A stretch of DNA of 5,599 bases from Bacteroidales bacterium UBA4179 (GTDB lineage Bacteria > Bacteroidota > Bacteroidia > Bacteroidales > Dysgonomonadaceae): positions 1 to 5,599 of the forward strand of contig DFUT01000046.1 of the NCBI GenBank assembly GCA_002381125.1. Direction: 5' to 3'. The notes under the pieces are model-generated. The model was not told the DNA's origin, searched no databases, and was given only the letters and a program-made list of their open reading frames with translations. Positions within the stretch are counted from its first letter, which is position 1, and each line of letters opens with the position of its first letter. Of the stretch, positions 1-5,292 are shown in pieces. A program made the translations under genes and the position numbers.

Positions 1-65
1 AGACCGGTGTAAAACAAACCTACCTCTTTGCCGTATTTGAAGCGGGATACAGCGGTGCGGACAGA

Positions 66-186
66 GCGAACTTCATGCGAGAATGACGCAAGGGTGATGC
101 AAGCATGGAGCGAGGATGGTGCAGCCTTGGTACGGACTTGGTGCGAGGATGGTGCAGCCTTGGTGCAGCCTTGGTGCGAGGATGGT
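66..186. repeat. 11-bp tandem repeat array (minisatellite)
   Basis: Eleven consecutive 11-bp units without gaps. The last seven are of two types, A = gcgaggatggt (110-120, 143-153, 176-186) and B = gcagccttggt (121-131, 154-164, 165-175), plus one B variant, acggacttggt (132-142). The first four (from 66) are more diverged but keep the gc start: gcgaacttcat, gcgagaatgac, gcaagggtgat, gcaagcatgga. A higher-order 33-bp period is visible as A-B-B' (110-142), A-B-B (143-175), then A. Because 33 bp is 11 codons, translation in any frame gives 11-residue repeats, which explains the open frames across it; I do not regard these as genes. There are no conserved repeat/spacer units of CRISPR size. The array is G-rich on the + strand, unlike its flanks. 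Its function is unknown; 11 bp is close to one DNA helical turn. Confidence 0.9.
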
Positions 187-205
187 GTGTCTCGTCCTGA
201 AATAG

Positions 206-565
206 GTTTTCAATTGCTCCTTTTTGCCATGAACAATAAGGATCGGTAATTTTTTTATCATCAAATAATTCGTTTTTCGCTCTGTTATTGTCAGAATAGC
301 ATCCGAATGATTCGGCCCGATAATCGTGTCTATCTCGAAGTCTCCAAACCTGCTCCCGTCAGCTTCTTCAGGCCTTTCGTGTATACTCGTACGATTGGGT
401 ATGTTTTTAGCCGAACCTACGGACCTTTTGCGGTGTTTCAGCTTATGGCGACAATGCTTATACAACTCCCCTTCGTAATGCAATATCCTTTTTACTTGTT
501 CCATCTTTCAGACCCAAATAAATTGCGTACCTTTGCTCTGAAGTTAACCGGTTGTATTTTTTCAT
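206..565 (-). pseudogene. IS30-family transposase, remnant with two internal deletions
   Basis: Three pieces of an IS30-family DDE transposase lie in the correct order on the minus strand but are not joined in one frame. Piece 1 starts at ATG 565 (MKKYNRLTSEQRYAIYLGLK, then DGTSKKDIA), the start of the N-terminal helix-turn-helix, and reaches a stop at 458-460. Piece 2, in another frame, begins near 475 with EGELYKH and includes HKLKHRKR, the IPNRTSIHERPEEADG stretch, GDFEIDTIIG (first catalytic Asp) and TERKTNYLMIKKLP, ending near 245. Piece 3, back in the frame of piece 1, reads DPYCSWQKGAIEN (244-206), which matches the conserved segment carrying the catalytic Glu. Missing are the rest of the DNA-binding region, the segment with the second Asp, and everything after the Glu motif. 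Family proteins are normally a little over 300 residues; about 120 codons remain. It cannot make an active enzyme. Family assignment rests on recognised motifs, not a search. Confidence 0.88.
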
Positions 566-566
566 A

Positions 567-627
567 GGCAACATAATAGTTGATTTTAGGGAGACTTTGG
601 TCTCCTTCTTTATTGAATTATGTTGCC
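567..627 (-). promoter_or_regulatory. nested hairpin upstream of the old transposase start
   Basis: A perfect 11-bp inverted repeat, ggcaacataat (567-577) and attatgttgcc (617-627), encloses a second perfect hairpin, ggagac (590-595) and gtctcc (600-605), with the 4-base loop tttg. Read on the minus strand, the outer stem ends one base before the transposase ATG at 565. In an RNA running through from outside, the stem would bury the initiation region. Such protection from outside transcription is known for other insertion sequences (for example IS10 and IS50), so this is a plausible inherited control element of the IS30 copy. The alternative is that the arms are terminal repeats or another nested element. 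The structure is directly visible; the role is inferred. Confidence 0.55.
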
Positions 628-641
628 GGTTGATGCTCTTT

Positions 642-658
642 GGGGGTTTCGCACCCCC
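642..658. other. G/C hairpin
   Basis: gggggt (642-647) and accccc (653-658) form a perfect 6-bp stem around the 5-base loop ttcgc. No T-run follows on either strand, so it is not a standard rho-independent terminator. The ggggg arm could instead pair with ccccc at 673-677, giving a mutually exclusive fold. It lies in the stretch between the transposase remnant and the mtaB promoter. I cannot assign a role. Confidence 0.45.
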
Positions 659-676
659 AGCCGCTTGGCAATCCCC

Positions 677-713
677 CGCGGTGTTTTTCATGGTTTTGTT
701 TAAAAAAACCGCG
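677..713. other. 12-bp imperfect inverted repeat, possible old terminator
   Basis: cgcggtgttttt (677-688) pairs with aaaaaaaccgcg (702-713) with one mismatch, around a 13-base loop. The stem itself contains the T-run and A-run, as in some bidirectional terminators, but no T-run follows the closed stem on either strand. It lies about 30 bases upstream of the mtaB promoter and may insulate it from transcription coming through the IS30 remnant. Confidence 0.35.
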
Positions 714-740
714 ATAAAACTCTCCGGGAAATTCGCACTT

Positions 741-755
741 CTAAGTTGAACTTAG
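741..755. promoter_or_regulatory. 15-bp palindrome over the -33 element, candidate operator
   Basis: ctaagtt-g-aacttag is a perfect dyad with 7-bp arms and one central base. It covers the TTG (-33) of the mtaB promoter. The single-base centre makes an RNA hairpin unlikely, so a site for a dimeric DNA-binding protein is the better reading. The regulator is unknown, and a chance palindrome cannot be ruled out in A/T-rich DNA. Confidence 0.4.
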
Positions 756-774
756 CGGATTTGTTGTATTTTTG
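746..774 (+). promoter_or_regulatory. Bacteroidota-type promoter for mtaB
   Basis: TATTTTTG at 767-774 fits the -7 consensus TAnnTTTG of the primary sigma factor in Bacteroidota. A TTG at 746-748, 18 bases upstream, fits the -33 element. Transcription would start near 780, leaving a leader of roughly 40 bases before the ATG at 819. It probably drives the whole mtaB-acyltransferase-glycosyltransferase operon, since no other promoter is visible inside the overlapping genes. Confidence 0.6.
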
Positions 775-818
775 TAAATAATTTGTAGACACATTATAGC
801 CGTTCATCGACGTGAGAT

Positions 819-2159
819 ATGATTGATCGTTCCATATTTGAAAATAAAACCGCTGCTTATTATACGTTGGGATGCAAGCTTAATTTTGCGGAAACCTCGG
901 CACTTGGCCGACAACTCTCGCAGGCAGGAATCACCCGCGCACAAAAAGGACAAAAAGCCGATATTTGCATCATAAACACCTGTTCGGTAACGGAACTGGC
1001 CGATAAAAAAGGACGTCAGGCCATCCGCAAAATCATCCGTCAACATCCCGAAGCCTTCGTGGTGGTAACCGGCTGCTATGCACAGTTGAAACCCGATGAA
1101 ATTGCCGCCATCGAAGGAGTAGATTTGATATTGGGATCGGAACAAAAACACGACGTACTAAAATACCTGACCAATCTAGAGAAAAAAGATAAAAGCAAAA
1201 TCGTTGTCTCCGAAACAAGACGAATAAAAGCCTTTGCACCTTCGCTTTCGGCCGACGACCGCACTCGCTACTTCCTAAAGGTACAAGACGGTTGCAATTA
1301 TTTTTGCACCTATTGCACCATCCCCTTTGCCCGCGGCCGCAGTCGCAATGCACCCATTGCACAACTGGTACGGCAAGCCGAAGAAGCGGCAGGCGAGGGT
1401 GGAAAGGAGATCGTACTCACGGGTGTAAACATCGGCGATTTCGGGCGTACGACAAACGAAAGTTTTTTTGATTTACTTAAAGCACTCGACGAAGTAGAAG
1501 GAATCGAGCGCTTCCGTATTTCGTCGATCGAACCGGATCTGTTAACCGACGAAATCATTCGGTTTGTAGCCGATTCAAAACGTTTTGCGCCTCACTTCCA
1601 CATTCCCCTTCAAGCAGGCAGCGATGCTGTACTCAAACTCATGAAACGAAAATACGATACGGCATTGTTTCGCCACAAAATCGAAAAGATCAAAGAGACA
1701 ATGCCCGATGCTTTCATTGGCGTGGATGTCATCGTAGGTGTTCGCGGCGAAACGGATGAATATTTTTCCGAAAGTGCCGCATTTGTCGATTCACTGCCTG
1801 TTTCGCAGTTACACGTTTTTACCTATTCCGAACGTCCGGGTACACAGGCATTGAAAATTCCGTATGTGGTGGATCCAAAGGTAAAGCACGAACGCAGCAA
1901 AACGTTGCTCGATATCTCGGAGAAAAAACTGCTCCGCTTTTATCGCTCTCAACAAGGAACCCGTCGAAAAGTACTTTTCGAACACACTCGTCACGGACGA
2001 AAAATGATGGGCTTTACCGAAAATTATGTAAAAATCGTATCGGATTACGATGCCTCCTTGGTTAATAGAGTTATTGAAATAGAAATTGGGAAATTAGACG
2101 AAAAACACATGGCTATGGAAGCCATCTTCCTTAACCATCAAAAACAGAAATGCAAATGA
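819..2159 (+). CDS. mtaB: tRNA t6A37 methylthiotransferase MtaB
   Basis: A radical SAM enzyme of the methylthiotransferase family that adds a 2-methylthio group to N6-threonylcarbamoyladenosine at position 37 of tRNAs reading ANN codons (ms2t6A), a change that supports accurate decoding; it acts in the cytoplasm. The N-terminal methylthiotransferase domain (about residues 10-125) has the three cluster-binding cysteines C19 (TLGCKLN), C55 (NTCSVT) and C86 (TGCYAQ). The radical SAM core (about 145-375) has the CX3CX2C motif C159-C163-C166 within DGCNYFCTYCTIPFARGRSR. A short TRAM-like RNA-binding tail follows (about 380-440). The 446-residue length is normal. LGCKLNFAET and the GRSRN context favour MtaB over MiaB or RimO. 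First gene of a probable operon; its end overlaps the acyltransferase gene. The ATG at 819 suits both the N-terminus seen in Bacteroidales relatives and the promoter position. Confidence 0.95.
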   Translation: MIDRSIFENKTAAYYTLGCKLNFAETSALGRQLSQAGITRAQKGQKADICIINTCSVTELADKKGRQAIRKIIRQHPEAFVVVTGCYAQLKPDEIAAIEGVDLILGSEQKHDVLKYLTNLEKKDKSKIVVSETRRIKAFAPSLSADDRTRYFLKVQDGCNYFCTYCTIPFARGRSRNAPIAQLVRQAEEAAGEGGKEIVLTGVNIGDFGRTTNESFFDLLKALDEVEGIERFRISSIEPDLLTDEIIRFVADSKRFAPHFHIPLQAGSDAVLKLMKRKYDTALFRHKIEKIKETMPDAFIGVDVIVGVRGETDEYFSESAAFVDSLPVSQLHVFTYSERPGTQALKIPYVVDPKVKHERSKTLLDISEKKLLRFYRSQQGTRRKVLFEHTRHGRKMMGFTENYVKIVSDYDASLVNRVIEIEIGKLDEKHMAMEAIFLNHQKQKCK

Positions 2160-3070
2160 AAAAAAGAACAAAAAAACATGTAGGAGCGGGTTATTATCTG
2201 TGGTATGGCATTTCTTATCTTCATGCTCTTTTGCCGCTACCGGCTCTCTATATTCTATCGGATGCCCTTTATTTTTTTCTCTACTACCTTGCCCGGTATC
2301 GGAGAAAGGTGGTCAGAAAGAACCTAATAAATGCCTTTCCTTCTAAATCGAAAAAGGAAATCGAAAAAATCGAAAAAGATTTTTATCGTTTCTTATGCGA
2401 TTATTTCGTGGAAACCATTAAACTATTGCATATTTCGGATAAAGAGATAAAACAACGTATGAAATTTGACAATCCGGAACTAATCAACGAGCTAACGCAA
2501 AGCGGCACCTCGTGCTTCTTGTGCCTCGGACATTACGGCAATTGGGAGTACGTGCCTTCCATTAGTTTTTATCTTTCTCCCAACGTTGTTCAGGGACAAA
2601 TCTACAAACAGCTGCACAGCAACGCTGCGGACCGTTTTTTTCTGAAACTCCGTTCTCGTTTTTCACCTAAAAATATAGAAATGAGGGATACTTTTTTTAC
2701 GATTGTAAAAAACAAAAACGAGGGTCGGCCTATGGTAATCGGTTTTGTAGCCGACCAGCGTCCACCACGCTATCTCGATCACTATTGGACTACTTTTTTG
2801 AACCAGAATACACTAGCACTCACGGGTATGGAACGTATTGCGGCAAAATTTGGCTTCGCAGTGGTTTATCTGGATATACAGCGCGTAAAACGCGGCTATT
2901 ATCGGGGAACCTTTTCCTTGATAACTGCCGATGCTTCCAAAGAAAAAAAATTTGCAGTAACAGAAAAATATATGCGTGAACTCGAAAAAACCATCTTGCG
3001 CAATCCGGCCTATTGGCTATGGTCGCACAACCGATGGAAATTTACCAAAAAAACCAACCCATCGGCATGA
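2150..3070 (+). CDS. LpxL/HtrB-type lipid A acyltransferase
   Basis: A member of the LpxL/HtrB family, inner-membrane enzymes that move a fatty acyl chain from acyl-ACP to lipid A or its Kdo-bearing precursor. An N-terminal hydrophobic segment (about residues 17-48) is the likely membrane anchor. The catalytic HX4D/E motif is H128-E133 in GHYGNWE. VADQRPP (200-206, with D202 and Q203) and the C-terminal NPAYWLWSHNRWK (285-297) are also family blocks. Its 306 residues are the usual length. ATG 2150 lies inside the mtaB end; the ATG at 2156, forming ATGA with the mtaB stop (2157-2159), is an equally likely start and mirrors the next junction. Translation is probably coupled to mtaB. Chain length and acceptor position cannot be read from sequence, so I give no symbol. 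The gene holds several A or T runs of 7-8 bases, for example 2943-2950. Confidence 0.9.
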   Translation: MQMKKRTKKHVGAGYYLWYGISYLHALLPLPALYILSDALYFFLYYLARYRRKVVRKNLINAFPSKSKKEIEKIEKDFYRFLCDYFVETIKLLHISDKEIKQRMKFDNPELINELTQSGTSCFLCLGHYGNWEYVPSISFYLSPNVVQGQIYKQLHSNAADRFFLKLRSRFSPKNIEMRDTFFTIVKNKNEGRPMVIGFVADQRPPRYLDHYWTTFLNQNTLALTGMERIAAKFGFAVVYLDIQRVKRGYYRGTFSLITADASKEKKFAVTEKYMRELEKTILRNPAYWLWSHNRWKFTKKTNPSA

Positions 3071-4095
3071 AAAAAACTTCGGTAATCATACTCAACTGGA
3101 ATGGCCGAAAATTGTTGGAACAATTTCTTCCCACCGTATTGAAACATTCCGTGTCGGACAATTGTGAAGTGATTGTTGCCGATAATGGATCGGTAGACGA
3201 TTCCGTTTCGTTTCTCGAAACGCAATATCCAATGGTTCCGTTGATCGTTTTCGATAAAAACCACGGTTTTGCCGAAGGGTACAACAAGGCCATCCAAGAG
3301 GTGGATTCGGAATACGTCGTTTTATTGAATTCCGATATAGAAACTACGGAAGGGTGGCTCGATCCTCTTATCCGTTATTTGGATACGCATCCCGAAACAG
3401 CAGCTGTACAGCCCAAACTACGTGCATTCTTCGATCGTAAAAAGTTTGAATATGCCGGTGCGGCAGGAGGCTTCATCGACAGATATGCGTATCCTTTTTG
3501 CCGCGGACGCATTCTCGAAAATGTGGAAACCGATTACGGACAGTACGATACCATTGTTCCTGTTTTTTGGGCTACCGGAGCTTGTTTGTGTATCCGCCGC
3601 AGCGATTACCTTGATGTAGGGGGGCTCGATGCCGACTTTTTTGCCCATATGGAAGAAATCGATTTGTGTTGGCGGCTCAATGCGCGCGGCCGAAAAATCG
3701 AATGCATTCCGGCATCGGTAGTCTACCACATGGGAGGCGCATCGTTGAGTAAGGAAAATCCCCGAAAAACTTACCTCAATTTCAGAAACAATCTCTTGAT
3801 GATCTACAAAAATATTCCGACATCGAGATTGATTGAAGTGGTTATTGCCCGGTTTTTCTTCGATTTTTTGGCTTTTGTGCATCTTTGTTTGGAAGGAAAA
3901 TTTCGAAACGCATCGGCGGTGACAACAGCTTATGTCGATTTTTTTAAAATGCGGCGTCGATATAAAAATATTCGGAAAGAAAATCTCGAAAAAACCATTG
4001 TAACAACTATTCCTACGCAATTTAAAGGCAGCATCTTATGGAATTATTACTTCAAGAGAAAAAAAACCTATCAACAACTATTCAAAACACATTAA
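3067..4095 (+). CDS. family 2 glycosyltransferase (GT-A fold)
   Basis: An inverting sugar transferase of the GT2, rhamnosyltransferase-like type, using a nucleotide-activated sugar at the cytoplasmic face. The N-terminus SVIILNWNG (5-13) is the first strand of the GT-A fold; D39 in VIVADNGS contacts the nucleotide; NSD (88-90) takes the DXD metal-binding position; HMEEIDLCWR (194-203) holds the acidic catalytic-base region and the conserved E/D-x-W pattern. A hydrophobic stretch near 255-275 (RFFFDFLAFVHLC) may attach it to the membrane. The ATG at 3067 forms ATGA with the acyltransferase stop (3068-3070); a longer frame opens at 3013 but would run deep into the upstream gene and lacks family sequence, so 342 residues is preferred. 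Next to a lipid A acyltransferase, LPS or another envelope glycan is a likely target, but sugar and acceptor are unknown. Confidence 0.92.
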   Translation: MKKTSVIILNWNGRKLLEQFLPTVLKHSVSDNCEVIVADNGSVDDSVSFLETQYPMVPLIVFDKNHGFAEGYNKAIQEVDSEYVVLLNSDIETTEGWLDPLIRYLDTHPETAAVQPKLRAFFDRKKFEYAGAAGGFIDRYAYPFCRGRILENVETDYGQYDTIVPVFWATGACLCIRRSDYLDVGGLDADFFAHMEEIDLCWRLNARGRKIECIPASVVYHMGGASLSKENPRKTYLNFRNNLLMIYKNIPTSRLIEVVIARFFFDFLAFVHLCLEGKFRNASAVTTAYVDFFKMRRRYKNIRKENLEKTIVTTIPTQFKGSILWNYYFKRKKTYQQLFKTH

Positions 4096-4100
4096 AATAG

Positions 4101-4122
4101 AAATTGAAATGCATTTCAATTT
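4101..4122. promoter_or_regulatory. 22-bp perfect palindrome upstream of the ferredoxin gene
   Basis: aaattgaaatg (4101-4111) is followed immediately by its exact reverse complement catttcaattt (4112-4122). It begins 5 bases after the glycosyltransferase stop, and its last base is the first T of the -33 TTG of the ferredoxin promoter. Such a position suits a repressor or activator site. Because only a short T-run follows (to 4123) and the stem is almost all A/T without a loop, it would be a weak terminator at best. The TTGAA...TTCAA halves resemble sites of several dimeric regulators, but I cannot name one. Confidence 0.55.
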
Positions 4123-4150
4123 TGTATCTGAAAAAAACTATGTATATTTG
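4122..4150 (+). promoter_or_regulatory. Bacteroidota-type promoter for the ferredoxin gene
   Basis: TATATTTG at 4143-4150 matches TAnnTTTG, and TTG at 4122-4124 lies 18 bases upstream, the same spacing as at the mtaB promoter. The start would be near 4156, giving an A/T-rich leader of about 65 bases. The leader carries two copies of cattttaaaa (4157-4166 and 4171-4180). With a terminator just after the gene, the ferredoxin appears to be a single-gene transcript. Confidence 0.7.
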
Positions 4151-4221
4151 CGGCAACATTTTAAAATAAACATTTTAAAAACTCTATATTATTAACATTA
4201 AAATTAAATTAAAGAAGTATT

Positions 4222-4389
4222 ATGGCTTACGTAATTACAGAAGATTGTATTGCTTGCGGCTCTTGTATTGACGAATGTCCTGTAGATGCCATTTCAGAAG
4301 GTGAAATTTATGTCATTGATCCTGAAATTTGTACCGATTGCGGTACATGTGCCGAAGTTTGTCCTACCGAAGCAATTCATCCGGCTTAA
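4222..4389 (+). CDS. 2[4Fe-4S] ferredoxin, bacterial (clostridial) type
   Basis: A small cytoplasmic electron carrier of 55 residues with two cluster motifs of the form CX2CX2CX3CP: C9, C12, C15, C19 and C37, C40, C43, C47. By family rule the first three cysteines of one motif and the last of the other bind each cluster. The two halves (CIACGSCIDECP and CTDCGTCAEVCP) show the internal duplication typical of this family, and the chain is acidic as usual. Length is full; the start ATG at 4222 gives the normal MAYVITEDC N-terminus, with A/G-rich aaagaag upstream but no strong Shine-Dalgarno site. It likely carries low-potential electrons in fermentative metabolism (for example with pyruvate:ferredoxin oxidoreductase). 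It has its own promoter and terminator, so it is not part of the preceding operon. Confidence 0.96.
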   Translation: MAYVITEDCIACGSCIDECPVDAISEGEIYVIDPEICTDCGTCAEVCPTEAIHPA

Positions 4390-4406
4390 ATTATAAATGA
4401 TGAAAT

Positions 4407-4443
4407 AACGTGGCACCGATTAAGGAATGCCACGTTTTTTTTT
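4407..4443 (+). terminator. rho-independent terminator after the ferredoxin gene
   Basis: aacgtggca (4407-4415) and tgccacgtt (4428-4436) form a perfect 9-bp stem with a 12-base loop, followed by a T-run through 4443. It begins 18 bases after the ferredoxin stop and closes that transcript. Confidence 0.92.
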
Positions 4444-4500
4444 GGTTTTTTGATAAAAGCCGAGATGAATTTCCTTCAACTTACTAATAAACACGATCAT

Positions 4501-5166
4501 ATGAAAAAAGTATACTACATTTTATTACTTATTGTATTGGTTGCACATCAATCTTGTATGAATAGTGTAAATGACGTTGATTTTCCCATGACGATAAAAA
4601 ACAGCGAGTTGACGATGTTTCATGGGAATACCGAAAAATTGATCGTAGAAAACGCCAAAGGGTTCACTACATATAAAAGCACCAACGAAGATGTTGCCAC
4701 CGTGTCGCCCTACGGTATGGTATCTGCCGGGATAAAAGGAGAGGCAAACATAATTGTTGAATCGGGAGCAGAAACTGCTGTGTGCAAGGTTTTGGTAAAC
4801 ACCACCATAAACCATATCGTAGAGCCTTGTGTCGATTTTGGCAGCGATTATGAAACGGTGAAAGACAAAATAAAAAACGCTGCCGAGATCACCGAAGTAA
4901 ACGGGAATATAGTACAAACCAGAAATGTTGAAAACACCATTTTCCGATATGCCTATTTGTTTAAGGAGGGAAAACTCTCCTCATCGTGTCTTCCCTTCCC
5001 GGTTCAATCATCCACAGCCGAAATAATAGACGATTTTTTGGCTGAACGCTATCTCCCGTGGAATTCTTTCTTATATTCCCCCGATAAAAAAGTTGGAGTA
5101 TTCACTCTCGATCCCGAAGACGGATTCCTTTACGTATTTTATTCCCCCTTCTGCCAAACAGAATAG
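4501..5166 (+). CDS. predicted lipoprotein with BIG_2-like Ig domain
   Basis: A 221-residue protein of unknown specific role, probably anchored in the envelope. The start at 4501 gives a short basic-hydrophobic signal (MKKVYYILLLIVLVAHQSC) with a candidate lipidated cysteine C19; the lipobox HQSC is loose, but Ser at -1 is allowed. The upstream in-frame ATG at 4450 would place 17 polar residues before the signal and is rejected. Residues about 30-99 resemble a bacterial Ig-like BIG_2 domain (KSTNEDVATVSPYGMVSAGIKGEANIIV portion, 59-86). The C-terminal part (about 100-221), with VDFGSDYETVKDKI, FRYAYLFKEGKL and DDFLAERYLPW, resembles a domain that I recall following Ig-like domains in Bacteroidales lipoproteins, without known activity. 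BIG_2 domains usually serve as adhesive or spacer modules. No promoter matching TAnnTTTG was found in the 57 bases between the ferredoxin terminator and the ATG. Confidence 0.8.
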   Translation: MKKVYYILLLIVLVAHQSCMNSVNDVDFPMTIKNSELTMFHGNTEKLIVENAKGFTTYKSTNEDVATVSPYGMVSAGIKGEANIIVESGAETAVCKVLVNTTINHIVEPCVDFGSDYETVKDKIKNAAEITEVNGNIVQTRNVENTIFRYAYLFKEGKLSSSCLPFPVQSSTAEIIDDFLAERYLPWNSFLYSPDKKVGVFTLDPEDGFLYVFYSPFCQTE

Positions 5167-5237
5167 ACAAGATGGAAACACAAAGCCGGGAGTTTGTATT
5201 TATTAACAATAAAAACATTAAAATTTCCAACTTCATC

Positions 5238-5263
5238 AATTAGCGTACGCTTTTTTACTAATT
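5238..5263. other. small inverted repeats between the lipoprotein and SGNH genes
   Basis: aattag (5238-5243) and ctaatt (5258-5263) can pair around a 14-base loop that itself includes most of the 10-bp palindrome agcgtacgct (5242-5251) and a run of T (5251-5256). Either fold is weak. It could be a poor terminator for the lipoprotein gene or a protein-binding site upstream of the gene at 5293; neither is well supported. Confidence 0.25.
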
Positions 5264-5292
5264 TTATTGTCATAAAAAACGAATTTTACCCT

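Noticed and set aside
66..186. CRISPR array
   Set aside because: The units are 11 bp, contiguous and without unique spacers, and no cas gene is nearby.
73..205. C-terminal part of the minus-strand frame with TILAP/LHQGC repeats
   Set aside because: After the IS30 homology ends, the peptide repeats only reflect the minisatellite; it is not a natural protein domain.
28..249. Open frame on the + strand with 11-residue repeats (CEDGAALV...)
   Set aside because: It is translation of the 11-bp DNA repeat plus antisense IS30 sequence; repeats of 33 bp stay open in any frame by chance.
566..691. N-terminal extension MKNTAGDCQAAGG... before the transposase start
   Set aside because: This translates the hairpin region; the family sequence begins at MKKYNRL (ATG at 565).
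552..749. 65-residue + strand open frame between the IS30 remnant and mtaB
   Set aside because: It runs antisense to the IS upstream hairpins, through the G/C hairpins and into the mtaB promoter, with no recognisable domain.
804..1151. 115-residue minus-strand open frame
   Set aside because: It lies wholly antisense to mtaB coding sequence and its promoter-proximal leader; no domain seen.
2943..2950. A8 run in the acyltransferase gene as a phase-variation switch
   Set aside because: The run is short, the frame is intact, and A-runs of this size are common in this A-rich genome; nothing here shows variation.
3013..3066. N-terminal extension of the glycosyltransferase from ATG 3013
   Set aside because: It would overlap the acyltransferase by 58 bases; the ATGA start at 3067 gives the family's normal N-terminus SVIILNWNG.
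3418..4020. 200-residue minus-strand open frame
   Set aside because: It is antisense to the glycosyltransferase, whose motifs and length are fully consistent with being the real gene.
4525..4917. 130-residue minus-strand open frame
   Set aside because: It is antisense to the lipoprotein gene and has no recognisable domain or initiation signals.
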